A stretch of DNA of 64,000 nucleotides from Triplophysa rosa. Its lineage: Eukaryota; Chordata; Actinopteri; Cypriniformes; Nemacheilidae. A program made the position numbers and the translations under genes. The notes beneath the pieces were generated by a model. The model did not search any database, was not told the origin of the DNA, and worked only from the letters and a program-made list of their open reading frames with translations. This document shows, piece after piece, positions 1 through 13,566 of this stretch. The first letter of the stretch is position 1. Every line of letters begins with the position of its first letter. The DNA lies in NCBI RefSeq assembly GCF_024868665.1, contig NC_079899.1, forward strand, positions 24,235,572 to 24,299,571, in the 5' to 3' direction.

Positions 1-2169
1 CCTGATTCAGACAGAGAGATTTGTGGCACCTTGTGTGACCTTCCCACAATCCTCTGGCCCGTCTGTAATTAGGCGATGCATCCGATCATCATTAACACCT
101 CTCAGATAATGAATCACTCATCCCTTTCTCTGGTAATTCGCTGTAACCAAGCGGCTAATGGCTGTCAACGCTGACTGATCACACTGATTGTGGTGATTTC
201 TAATTGCAACAAAACAATTTAAAAGCACCCCGATTATTTATCTCGACGCCCACAAGTGGAAAAACAACAAGTATGTGGTTCTGAAATAGAATACTTACTA
301 CTGTTTTCAAATAGAAGAAAGCATGCAGTATAAACAAGTATAGACATGCATCGATATATACAATAATACATTTTGGGATGTTAAAATTCTTTATAAGATA
401 ACATTGTACATCAGAATGACATAGCAACATTGGCAAAACCAATGGCATGAATTTGAGGCGGAGCTATCAGTATTTGACCAATGGCAGACAGGGAGTATTT
501 GATAAACATATCTAAAAACAATTATTATTTAACTTAGTTATATTTTATTTTGAAAATTACACATGTCTTGTTTGAGATATTTTATACACAAATGTATTGA
601 AAAAATCTAAAACTATATGTTTCAGATGAAAACCAGACCCCAGCTGCTGAACTAAACATAAAGTGTAAGGTCATGTGACTGCAATGTCACTGGCTTTTAT
701 ATGTAAAAATAAAATACATTTTATTTTATATCATGTTGATGCATTAATGGAATATGAATAAAAGTCTAAAAGCAAAAAATTCTTTAGACACCGATTTCTA
801 TAAATGGTTTCATCGAAACGCACACGCCTGGCCCGAAATTTTATATTTAACTTAATTTATATTATATTTATACGTAATATTTAATTTATTTTCATATTAT
901 TTTGTATATTTTATCGTATAATAATTGTTTTAAATTTATATTGAAACTACCCAACAGTTATTGAATCTTTGCGGAGGTCTACTGGTCTACCTAAGTTTGG
1001 GTCACATTGCCGCTGAAACCGTCTATAGACCACTTCACCAGTCCAAAACCACTTCCAGTTTCATTTTTTATTTATTTACTATTACATTTTCTTTAATCTT
1101 ACATATATAATTAAATTAAATTTTGTTCAAACGTTTCTGTAGTGTTAAAAAACTGAAACAAGAAGTTTATCTGGACCAGCATTGAATCAGCGTTGTCTAC
1201 ATCATCCAAAGAGGTCTATAAGACAGCAAAACGTAAATACTTGAGGAGTATAAGAGTAACCACTTAATCAACGCTCTGGCAACTGAATACAAAACATGCT
1301 CAAAGCCCCCGAAACATCTTAGCAACCATCCTGGCAACCCAGATTCAAGCCGACAACTGCATGGGCATCCACCGCTGACATTTTCTTCCACAACAAGTAA
1401 AATAAATCTAGTGTTTTAAATTTGACAAAAAAACTGTAAACTATATACAGTAGAGTTGTGCACAGTATGCAGTAAGAAATCAGCTAGAACGAAGAAAAAC
1501 ACAAGAAAGAGGGGGCAGAGTGAGTGAGAGACAACAAGAGAGAGAGAACGCCAGAGCGAGAGAGGCGAAAGTGAGTGAGAAAATGAGAAAGTGAAGAAAG
1601 AGAGAGAGCCTGGCGTTCTGGTTTTCTGCAGATGAAGCAGAAGAGATTACAGAGGAGAGCAGCAGTAAAGATTGCGTCCCGGTGATGCCGGCGCTCCCGG
1701 GGGAAATCCAGCCGAGACCACGCTGTTCCTAAAGCTGCGGTTGTCGCAGGAACACAAACATGTCGCGCTGTTCCTGCCAGGCCTCGCTCTTAGCGCCCCT
1801 ACACACAAACACGCCGTCTAATTGGAGCGCAATTACCCAATCACAATTGACAATTAAACAATGAGAAATTGGTCTCTGAAATAACCACGTCTGCAATTAC
1901 ACATTAAGTGCGAAGTATAAATTGAGTCTTGCGCGTCGCGGAAGTGAGATTGCGTGCGCGTGTTTGTGAGAGCCATCACATTTGCTGGACAGCAGATTCT
2001 CATTCGTATCACGCGTATCTCACGTCTCCTGCCCAGCTTGCTTCTTGAAAGGAACATCTATTTGATCCGTTCCTTATGGAAATTTCCAAAGCTTGACCGT
2101 GTGTTTGTAACAGAGAGCATGAGACAGATGGAAAGATTCAGGGTTTGGATACGGAGCGCTGACTCTTAC
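1..2169. other. akap6 intron, left edge
   Basis: No coding exon seen. Bases 1-190 and 1800-1870 are non-repetitive with several homeodomain-type TAATT/CAATTA cores and could be conserved noncoding elements. Bases 800-1200 are related to 12950-13100 (shared 'gaaacagaagt...ctggaccag' block) and, inverted, to 38605-38690, so they are an interspersed repeat. Bases 1500-1620 are a GA-rich simple tract. Confidence 0.5.
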
Positions 2170-2339
2170 CTTGGGGCTGTCGTGAAGACTGTGGGCCTCG
2201 CGTTCCTCGTTCCTCTCGCTGGAAAGGATGTGGGTTTTGATTGCGTCCAGCGTGCGGAGCATCCAGTTGTGTTGACGGCGAATCTGCCTCTGGAGCTCCT
2301 GCCACTGGAATGAGACCATATGGAGGATGTCCCGTAACC
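2170..2339 (-). CDS. akap6: akap6 coding exon 6, last in window
   Basis: Completes codon 738 and gives residues 739-794: LRDILHMVSFQWQELQRQIR, RQHNWMLRTLDAIKTHIL, ending HDSPK with donor AAG|GTAAGAG. It matches the SQWKELQRQIKRQHSW region of mammalian AKAP6. I searched the remaining 2.1 kb to the left for the next exon (mammalian start AEVQLCYLEAQRD) and did not find it, so it lies outside the window. Confidence 0.92.
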
Positions 2340-5300
2340 CTGTTCACACGCACAAGACAGCCAACGTTTATATAAATCAACACATTATTGACGACAGAAA
2401 AATATATATCAGCAGCTTGGTCATTAGGTTTGGAGTTTTTGATAGCAGGACAGATCATTTCCCACAATCCTGTGCATGCTGTTTGACAGCTAAAGAATTC
2501 AAATGACACACTGAGCATTTGAGAGCAGCAAATTAGCCCACATGAAGTAGTACTACAGTATTCTACAGAATTTACTATGGTAAACTGTAGTAATTATAGT
2601 ATATGGTACCGTATAATAAGGACTACTATAGTATACTTAATATTCACAAGTATTAAATATAGTACATTTATAAACCTAGTAAATGCCTAAGTATGCTAAA
2701 TATTTACGGTGGTAAATACCGTTACAGTAGCTAGGAATTTAACTACAGCTTACTATAGTGGAAACTGAAGTACACTGCAGTATTTTAATGTGGGTTAATT
2801 TATCAACTAAAAGTCTTAAGCATTAAAAAACTTGTAATGTAATTTCTCATTAAAAAAATAAACATTGTAGTCAAATAGTTCATATTATTTGGGTTCTGTC
2901 CAAAGCTCACCCGACCAGAAATGAGTTTCTCCAAAAAGTGCCCAGTCTTTGGTTTTCGATTCAGATTTTATTCACAAAACACTTTACAATATGTTGCTAT
3001 TTGTTAACAATTAGTTTATGCATTAAGTTTATTAACATAAAGATGAGGTAACACACGCAGTTTCTGCCGATCTCATATTAATCTTGAGTACCTATACAGT
3101 AGTAATGCATACGTCGTATCTTCGAAGAGTCTTTAGTTTGATCAAATTTATAAAAGACAGATACTGCTGCACGATTGTTTCTGGAAAAAGACGAGCACCT
3201 GTGCAGGGGGGGCGGAACTACAGTACGAGCACACAATACATCATCGCATTGATTCACTATAAGTTCGCGTTGTTTACATTATGCACGTACGCGCCGATTG
3301 CCAACAAAACACAAACATATGACTTGGTTTGACTTACAGCGTGCGGTTCATTTCCGGCATCTTTTAGTGCTGGGACCGCGCCATCTATCAGTTTCAAACC
3401 ATCTCCAAATCCAGCGTTATATGCAGCGTTTATATAACATTCATCACCCAAATGCAATGAGCAAACAAACCGAGTGAAGCGGCATTGATGGGCGTGCTCT
3501 TTCTCACGCTGGCTGGTTGACGCGTGGGCATGCTTTTCCAGGAGAATTGTCCAATAAGGGACTAAGAACCCTTGTTACGAAACGGGTAATCCAGGTTCGA
3601 AAAAAACTTTCCGAAACCTGAACGTGGAGTAAATCGAGCACAGAAATACGACGTCATACATTCAACTCGTTTTTTGACAAGTTGCCCATGTTAAGCTTGA
3701 GAAGCCAGCACGTTTAACAATGTAAAGACGTCAGAATGCATGAAATAGAATGTTACCTCCGCTTTAAACTAACAATGAACAATACTTCTACAGCATTTAT
3801 TAATATCAATTCATGTTCATTTCAGCATTTACTAATACATGATTAAAATCAAACGTTGTCACTGTTAACTTTAGTTAATGCGCCATGAACTAACATGAAT
3901 AACTGTCTGTATTGACATGCTGAAAAACTAAATTGTTCATTGTTAGCTAATATTAGCTAATGCATTTACTAATGTTAACTAATAGAGTGTTACCATATTT
4001 TTTTGTGAATAAAATCCGAATCGAAAACCAAAGACTGGGCACTTCTTGGAGAAACTCATTTCTGGTCGGGTGAGCTTATGTGCCAAAACGATATTTGTTA
4101 TTGCTGAATTGAATATGAAATTGTGAGATATTGACAACAATGAACCAAAATACTTGTTGAAACATTTCTTTTTGCATACTGCTTCACATCCTAATACTTG
4201 AGAATAGTATGTAGTATACAGTACATAGTGTGCAATACAGTACACTAGGCTGTTACATTGTGCATTCACGTAGTTGGTGCACACAGCTAATGTCAACCAA
4301 AGGGAGAAACGTCCACTTTAAACCCACAGCGACTGCAACCAGTCGGCCCATCACACACACGCGAGCACACGCACACACACACACACACCCCTACAGTTCT
4401 ATTAATGAGCCTTTAATGTTCTGTGATTTAACCATTTATCACGACTCGCCCTTAATGATCACACGGACACACATCTCTTTTTTTAACCCCCACCCTCAAA
4501 CGCATCAGCAATAATAACGCTCACGGCATTATCATAATCACCGCCATCATCTTAATCATTAACATTATCCAGTGGTAAAAAAATACAATTTTGCACAAGT
4601 TCAATCATAATATCTGTTCTTCCTCATCTGGTGATTAGCTGCTGCAAAAAAAGTGTTTGATTTTGCAGCCACTCTGTGACCCGAGCCAGACCGAGAGCAT
4701 CTGAAGAGCATCCTGAGCGTTCGCTTAATCCCAGAGTATTATGGGTTGTTTCTATATTCTAAATTCATGGCGTCTCCGCCGACCACGATCAGCATCTCGG
4801 TCTCAAATCCTATTTGTTCACAGTAATTAAAAAGCATAAATTAAGATAAATGTGGTGGAAGAGGAAGCGGGGCTTTCGGAGTGTGACCCTGCATTGTGTC
4901 GGGATCAGGCCTCGAGCTGCGGCCGGTGGCGCTCTGTGATGGAAGCGGATACTTACACCTGAGGAGTGATACCCGTCTGTCGAGTTGCTAAGATACGGGG
5001 CAAAAACTGGTCAAGGTGGGAAGTTGGATTTGCTTATAATTACAATACCGAATACGTCCATGAAAGGGGACATAACATGCAAAACACATTGTCTTATTCT
5101 TTCGAAGAACTGAAAGCTTTCTTTCCCGTCTACCCAAACCATTTATCCAAAGAAAGCTAAAAATACTTTCCTAAACAAATTTGAACATTTAATGACATTA
5201 CAAACAAATTAACATATGACTGGCAGCATTTACATGAGAACGGCTAATCTGTACTTTAAAGGGGGAATGTGCGCCATAGTGTTTCATGCATTCTGATTTC

Positions 5301-8300
5301 ATGTTAAACGTGCTGGCTTGACATGGTCAACTTGTCAAAAAACGAGTTGGACGTATGACCTAGTATTTCTGTGCTCGGTACACTCCCCCAGTGATCGTAT
5401 AGGTTTCGGAAAGTTTTTTTCGAACATGAAAATCCTTTTCGTAACAACTTTTCTCCCGGAAAAGCATGCCCACGCGCGTGTCAACCCGCGAGAGCGAGAT
5501 GAAAAAGCATGCCCACGAAGTAAGCAATACTAGGTACTCAAGATTAATATGAGATTGGCAGAAACTGCATGTGTTACATCAAGAACACTACGTGAACATT
5601 TTTTTACTTGAAGTATTTTTTTTTTGAAAAAATGCATGTAATACTTACTGCATTTATCTATACGAGATTCACAGTTTGTTATATTTTTGAGTTTTGAGGT
5701 TGTTCGGAGAACTCTACTTAGGCTGCCGGAGCTTACGTTTATAACTGAAATTTCTGTTAAATTCAAATTTGTATCTTATATCTTTTCCAAAATATTAAGT
5801 TACATTAACTAAAAATATTTACTTAAATAATAAATCAGAAAATTCTACAGACTCTACTGTTTCATCGGACACGCTCGCCTGGACTGCAGTTAACTTCTGG
5901 TCTGTGTTTGTTTATCGGTCTGGCTAGTGTCTAATAATATAACTATTCATATTTGATTTAATTTATGTTAATATTAATTTAGATTATTATTTAATTGTAT
6001 AATTGTATGAAATAAACAATTTGTTGAATTTTATTGTATGTTCATTTTATTAAATAAACAATTTGTTGAATGGGTCCTGTAGTGTGGTCGCGTTTAAAGA
6101 AACCGTGTGGTACATTGACATCTAGCGGTTGAGCTTGGTATCGCAGTCTAAATTTTAAATATTGGAGATAGAAGTTTAGCCAAGTAACGGTTCTTCTCGG
6201 TTTCTTTTTTTCACGTTTTCAGAAATAATCTACAGGCACTCTATTGTATGTGAACGTGTGCCGGAATTTAAGTGCAGTCCACGAACCCGCGCAGTAAAGT
6301 TTGTTTACGTTGTTGCTTTGAAACCAATGTGCAACCAAAGTACATTTTTTATGTATGACCGGTTTTTTATTTGCAGCAAAACCGTGGTTAATTTTTAAAC
6401 AAAACTCAATAAACCACAAAGAAAATATATAATGCGATGACTGTTGCAGCAGAAGGCCAGCTATAGGTGTGAAGGCGCGTGTTTGTATTTGTGGAGTTGG
6501 CGGGGAGGTGTTGTCACGCTGTGGCACCGCAGGACAGATCTGTCAGGGCATTATAAAGAAGCTCTCCCGCCTCTGAGAACCATCTGCATATTTAATGGTA
6601 GCCGGCTTTACCCAGCGGAGACGAGACATACCAGCAGGGAGGTCAGCTTAGTGGATCTGCACATTTGCCGAGCACTCTGCAAGTCTCTCCAGCTGAATCA
6701 ACACTAAGAGAGAGAGAGAGAGAGTGGGGGATTGTGTGGTACGAGGGTCTTCGTTGGCCTCTGTCGACCCGCTGTTCTTAATTCCCGCGCTCTTCATTCA
6801 CAGCTCGGAGGGCTCGGCCGGCTCTCGCACCTCTCTCTCCACTTCATCCCAGAAGTCTATTCAGCGCCCGGCGCTGCGTTTGTAATGTATGTGAATAGAC
6901 GTGCGCTCGCCGGCTCCGAAGCGCTTACTTGAGGATTTATAAATTCTGAAGGTCACTATGTTAATACAAACATTAATAATAAATGTGTGGCTGGGCAGAA
7001 CTGTACCTGATTTGTGGGAGGTGATGAGTTCCAGGAGATGTCGTCCCTCCTCCAGGAGACTGTCTTTCAGAGCGCTGTGACTGTCCACGTTGAGTTTGAA
7101 ACTCTATTAACATACACACACACAACACAAAGCGTGACACGTCAGCTCACGGGAAATATAGCGGTCCAACGTTTCATGTCTGTTCCGTGCAGGGTACTTC
7201 AGTTCTACTACAAGAACACACACAACTATCATTTTCTTTGATTTCTATCTTTTAATTTTGTGGAGAAATATGACAGAAAAGGCGTCTCTGTTTTGTCAAC
7301 ATCAATGCAATAGACTTCAGCAGAACCTCATTTTGTTCTCCTTTTAGCGTCACGCCAAGTGCTTCTTCACAATCAGGTCAGCAGAATGTACATAATATCC
7401 TCTCGCACAACCTCTAAACACCCTTCACTACGCTCCTCGATCTCAACCGAACATTATTCATTGATCCTCAGAGGAACGAAGCCCATCTCTCTGTATTTGT
7501 CCGAGTTGATCAAGCTATCCGAGCGGCGCTGAATTATTAACAAACGACGACCGTCCCTCTAATTCATCATCCGCCGCATAAACTAATATTCAAATGACGT
7601 TATAAAACTGAAGCCGTTTTCTCCCACAGTTCTGACCTCCAGAAAATGACCTCAGGAGCCCACTGCACCGGGCACTCTGCCTCGCGGCTCTGTTCCAAAA
7701 CTAGTGAACTACCCTACAGAGGGAGTACACTATGTAGCTGCTTGGGCAACAGCATCCTAAATAAATTAAAAGTGACAAATTTCAAATAGGCAGCACTTCT
7801 TTGCATCATACAAGTAGTGTTCCTCGTGTGAAGCGTTCTGGAGAATTCATTCACAAACTTTTTCAATGTTAACATGTCCATTATCAACACAATATTCGAA
7901 TAAGCATACAAAGACCTAATACACACAAATCAATAAAAATACATCTTTGATTATATTTCAAAATATATGTTATATTAGGGCTGTTCAACGATTAATCACA
8001 ATTTATCGCGTCCAGAATAAAAGTTTGTGTTTACATCATATATGTCTGTGCACTGTGCATATTTACTTTGTATTTATAAAGACGTACACACATATTTAGG
8101 GAATATTTGCATGTATATATTAATGTTTATATAGAATTTAAATTATATATAAACATTTTTTTTCATATTTTATATAAAATTTTCTTAGACATAAATGTAT
8201 GTGTTTATAATAACATACAGTATATGATGAAAACACAAACCTTTATTCTGGATGTGATTTATTGTTTAACAGCCCTATATTATATTATATTATATACGAT

Positions 8301-11300
8301 TATATTTTTGTTAGGGCTGTCAAACGATTAATCACGATTTATCGCAACCAGAATAAAAGTTTGTGTTTACATCATGTCTGTGCACTGTGCACATTTACTT
8401 TGTATTTATAAAGACATACACATATATTTAGGGAATATTTTCATGTATATATTAATGTTTTTATAGAATTTAAATTATATATAAACTTTTTTTTTCATAT
8501 TTTATATGAAATTTTCTTAGACATACGATATATTATGAGAACACAAACCTTTATTCTGGATGCGATTTATTGTTGAACAGCCCTAAATTATATAATATAC
8601 AATTACATTTTTGTTAGGGCTGTCAAACGATTCGTTGCGATTAATCGCATCCAGAGTAAAAGTTTGTGTTTACATAATATATGTCTGTGCACTGTGCATA
8701 TTTATTTTGTATTTATAAAGACATACACATATATTTAGGGAATATTTGCATGTATATATTAATGTTTATATAGAATTTAAATTATATATAAACTTTTTTT
8801 TTCATATTTTATATGAAATTTTCTTAGACATACGGTATATTATGAAAACACAAACCTTTATTCTGGATGCAATTTATTGTTGAACAGCCCTATATTATAT
8901 TATATACGATTATATTTTTGTTAGGGCTGTCAAACGATTAATCGCATCCAGAATAAAAGTTTGTGTTAACATCATATATGTCTGTGCACTGTGCATATTC
9001 ATTTTGTATAAACACATACATATACATTTACATATTTAAGAAAAATATCAAATATAAAAATTCATAAATGCTTATATATAATAAAAATTATTGGTAAATA
9101 TAAATAAATACATCTTAACATTTTCTAAATATATATACATGTATGTGTATGTTTTTGTGTTTATTAATACAAAATGAATATGCAAAGTACACAGACATTA
9201 TGTAAACACAAACTTTTATTCTGGATGCGATTAATCACGATTAATCGTTTGACAGCCCTAATTTTTGTATAAATATTATGATTATATGTGATTGTATATT
9301 ATATTCTACAGTATGCACTTTTTCACTTTACAAAATGAATTGAAAGCATTTTAAAAACACTCTCTTTTTCGTCTACCACCATGGATGTTTCTTCCTAAAG
9401 TAAGTGCAAAGCATTATGGGATCGCCTTCTTTGCAAAGTGCACATGCAATGCTAGTTTCGATTTGGCCAAAAGAGGTTATCATAAAGACAACACCACATT
9501 GCTGCCTACCTTAATAAACAGCCTCAGAAGTGTACTTGGCAGTAAAACTGAACTAAAATGTAGGCAGCTCTCACCTCCCCATCTCTCTCTCTCTCTCATA
9601 CCCACAATGTGTGGCGCTCAGAAGCTCAAAGGATCCATCATTCGTTCATTCTCCAAATCCCAGCATCTCCCAACACGCTGGCCATTAACTCTGATGTCTC
9701 CATTTCAACTATAACCTTCCAGTGCCCAGTAAACCCCTCCCAACACTCTCTCTCCCACTCTCGCCCTCCAGTGGGTGCCGATAAAAACTTTCATGTTGAT
9801 TGGTTTTGATAATACGCCGCGCTCTCGAGCGGAGGGCTCTCCAGTCGCTAAGTGTAATCAAAGAGCAGAGTGCATTATCCCGGGTTTGGGAGGAAAGGGG
9901 GGTGGGGGTGTGCTTTTGAAGATGGAGAAGGGGGGTGAGCAGGGCGGTGGGCCGTGCTCCAGCAGGGGGTCGGCGGTTGAGGCGCCTAGAGCCATCCTCA
10001 CCATCGATTCACACCTCTTCAGATCTCCGTCTGCCCTGTTTCATGCCATTACCCACCGTTCTGATCTCACCGGCGTTACGGAGGTTTTCACCTTCAGGAC
10101 GGCCCGCTTGCCCGTCTACCTGAGATGCCCGTCTCATTAAACAGAGCAATGTATATAGTAACTTAAACACTCAAAGAATAAAAATCACACATACTAAACG
10201 AAGGCTCTGGTTTTTGAGTCTGAGAGCAGACGTTCAGAAAGCGTGAGCGGGACGGGACGCGTGATGGATCGGCAGGTGAGAGAATTTATCACTGGTGACA
10301 GACAGGAGAGAGAGCGAGGAGAGCTTATTTATGGCTTCGGATAGAGGCTGAAATTGATATCCTTTACAGAGCTAAACGCCTTTAAAATGAGTAAACAAAC
10401 CAAAGCAAAAAAATGGCAGAATAAACAGATATCTATCACTCGCATCATCAACAAAAAAACTGACAATAAAAATCTGACAATAGCGAGCGAGCGGTAACGT
10501 CGATTTTTGGAGCACACGGCAAGGACGTTCTCACACCGAATGCGACGGCGTAAAACCCCGGCTGTAATAATCCTATCAGCCATAACTGAGAGCATATCAA
10601 TATCACACAATCTTATTAAAATCCTATAGACCGCAATCCCGCACCTCCGATTCAAGGTTGAGTGTAACCAATAGTCATGTTTTATGAAATGAAGATACAT
10701 TTGATGTGAAAAGATCTAGCTACACAAACGTTTTGCAGCTCAGGTCTGAGGTGTGCAAATCGCCATTGCATCCATTTCATCATCACCTCAACCTTGAGAC
10801 GCCAGATTCAAAGAGAAAATCCGATGTGTGCGATGAAATCTTACGTTTTTTAGACCATGAAGCTGAAATGTGTTTTAAAGTTGATTCCTCGGGCAGAAAT
10901 TTGTGTTCAATCCTCACATGTGAGGCGATACGTGCTTTGTTCTGCTAGCTTTCGCTGCATGATACGTGTGTGTGTGTGTGTGTGAGCAGACAGACGGGAC
11001 CCAACTCTCAGCTAAAGCTCCCTGGCTAGGATCCATCGGTGGGGCGGCGGGGTTATCGCTTACTAGACATCAATAGATGTGCCACGGCGACCGGTGGACC
11101 ACGAACCTCCACCTGTCCTAATCCCTAAATCAGAAAGAGAGAGAGGCTTCGGAGGAAAGCAGCTGGGTTTGCGCCGTGGCGGTCTGATGGAATCCGTGGA
11201 GTCCGCGGTGGGCAGACGGGGGACCGCCCGTCGGTCTCTCCTGGATCAAATAGGTCAGGCAGGGGTGGAGTGGGTTTATAAAAGTGAGTTTATGAAAAGA

Positions 11301-13322
11301 TGTGTTGTTGATGTTATTAAGAACTTTTGTGCCAAGAACAAAACTGACTGGCTGCATTCCAATTCGTACACCATCCGTACTATATAGTATGTGAGATAAA
11401 GATGGTCACGTTCCAAATTATAAAATAGTATACTGAAGATGCATGAAGGATGTTCTCTTTCTGGGCTAATATTACCCACAATACCTGGAGCTACAGAGGG
11501 TAAAAATCATGCAACACATGCTGTCCGTGAATCCGTAATAATATAGTATGCAGGAGAAAGATTAGCATGTGCCAAATGATAGTACACAAAAAATATAACA
11601 AAGTTGCTTAAATGCCACTATCAGTGGATTTGAGAAATATCTATCTTGGGAAAGCCACAATACTGAAGAAAAATGAAAAATAAATAATGCAAGATATGTT
11701 ATGATAATGCTAAAGTTTGTAAAATCAATTTAAATTACATTAAAATATGTTTATAAATATATTAAAATAAACTTTAAATATAATTTTTTAATTTAAAATA
11801 GTTTGTTTCAATATATTTATAAACATATTTTAATATATATATATTTATAAAGTATATTTTAAAGTAGTCTTATAACTCAGTTTTTAATTTTTTTCAAAAA
11901 TCTTTTTTGTTTAATTGTGTTAGTTAGCTGGGGTTTTTTTTTAGGTATTATGGCTTAAATCAAAACAAACCAACTGCAGTTTGATTGATATTAATTGGAA
12001 TGCACAATAAAAAACATGATTTTTGAAAAATTGTTAAAACGGAGTTATCTAATTTTGGAACCAAACTCTTCATATATACAGTATACTGTATATACATTTA
12101 TATTACATTTTAAACAAAGTTTGTAAATAATACTTTTGAACAAACATAAATATATCTAAAAGAATACTTTAAAGCATACATTTATAAATATATTAAAACA
12201 AAATAATATAACCACAGAAAAGACAATTTCTCTGTCTCGACAGCCTTTCTGCTGTCTGCATCGACCTAAAACTTCGAATACACATAACTGAAAGATTAAA
12301 GAGAGGGTTATCGCAAAACATTGTGACATGCACATTTGCGGTTTTTCAAAAAATGTTATATATCTTGCAGCCCATTGGGCTAATATTACCACAAACTATT
12401 TAGACAGAGAGACGAAAGACAATGACCATTCTCTAAAATGTTAGTTGCTGAGAGATCTAAGGCTCGATTCACATTTCGCGTCTAAAACCGCGCGGAAAAC
12501 GCGAGCTGCACTGCATTCTCCTTTTTTCCAAAGCTCCTGGACTTTGTGCTCTCATGGCGTCTGTCGTCGCTAAGCAACCATGGGCCACGATAGCCGTTGA
12601 GACGAGGAGGTATAAACAAAGGATATATGGATTATATGCACTGAAAATATCTTGCAATAACACTGCTACTAGATTTAGTTACGCTGTGATCATCTGTGTC
12701 TCCATTTTCATTGAGCTTGTCTATATTGGCTGGTTGGTTCTTGTCACATGACCTGCGGTGCACTTGCGCCTTTCTGAAAAGTTGAGGTTTTTTTTCATCT
12801 CGATGCGGCAAGGACGCTCCTGAAAAAAAGAGCGCGTCGCGACCGCGTCGACCCCTATTTCGGCGCGCTTGGCACGCGTCTACATTTAAAATAACGAATA
12901 TGCACGCGGAAAAGACGCGAAATGTGAATCGGGCCTAAAGGTGTTTCATAGACCATTTCCCTGCAAGGCACCTCCCGTTTCAATTGAAACAAAATACAAC
13001 CAACACAACATTTAGAACTGAATTAACATATTTAAAAAAAACATTTGTAAGACTTTTCTATGTGAAATAAAAAACCGAAACAGGAAGTGCTTCTGGACCA
13101 GTGTTGTTTACACAATGCAAAACATTCCGTAGTTACATTGTAGAAGCTGTCAATGAGTGCAAACCTTTTTGAGGACGTCACACAATTAAACTGTGTGCTC
13201 TATCCTCTAACAGATGAGTAAATAATGGCTTTAATGTTTGTATGGTGGAAAGCCATGGCACAAGTCACTATCTCTGTGACTGGGCTCTCTTGTCTCTGTG
13301 TCTCATTTGCCAATGGATGCCG

Positions 13323-13401
<79 letters not shown>

Positions 13402-13517
13402 CATGCGTGCGTGTGTGTGTGTCTTGTTAATGTGATTCAGAGACCTGGATCCGCCACCCAGCGCAATCAATAGCTGTTTCATTTCACCATCTCTCAATGC
13501 CTTATAAAGAAAGCCCA

Positions 13518-13566
<49 letters not shown>

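Larger units (their letters stand above)
2340..7006. other. akap6 intron 5-6
   Basis: Holds the nested inverted repeats at 2905-4075 and 5263-5577 (own entries). It also has a 'tactatagtaaac' repeat tract at 2550-2790, a CA run at 4362-4387 and a GA run at 6705-6724. Bases 4660-4960 and 6540-6930 are GC-richer, non-repetitive stretches with no splice-supported coding potential. Confidence 0.5.

Noticed and set aside
3580..3610. GGTTCGA next to a stem-like sequence, resembling a tRNA B box
   Set aside because: No cloverleaf or A box at the right distance; it lies inside the 3046-3758 repeat.
7977..9259. Regularly spaced repeats as a CRISPR-like array
   Set aside because: Repeats are about 300 bp with inverted ends in a vertebrate genome; a transposon array explains them.
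9385..10140. Overlapping plus-strand frames of 60-120 codons
   Set aside because: No recognisable domain, no splice pattern, proline/serine-rich from low-complexity CT and CCC tracts.
12554..12751. 65-codon plus frame inside the Harbinger-type MITE
   Set aside because: No similarity to the Harbinger transposase or Myb-like protein; MITEs are non-coding.
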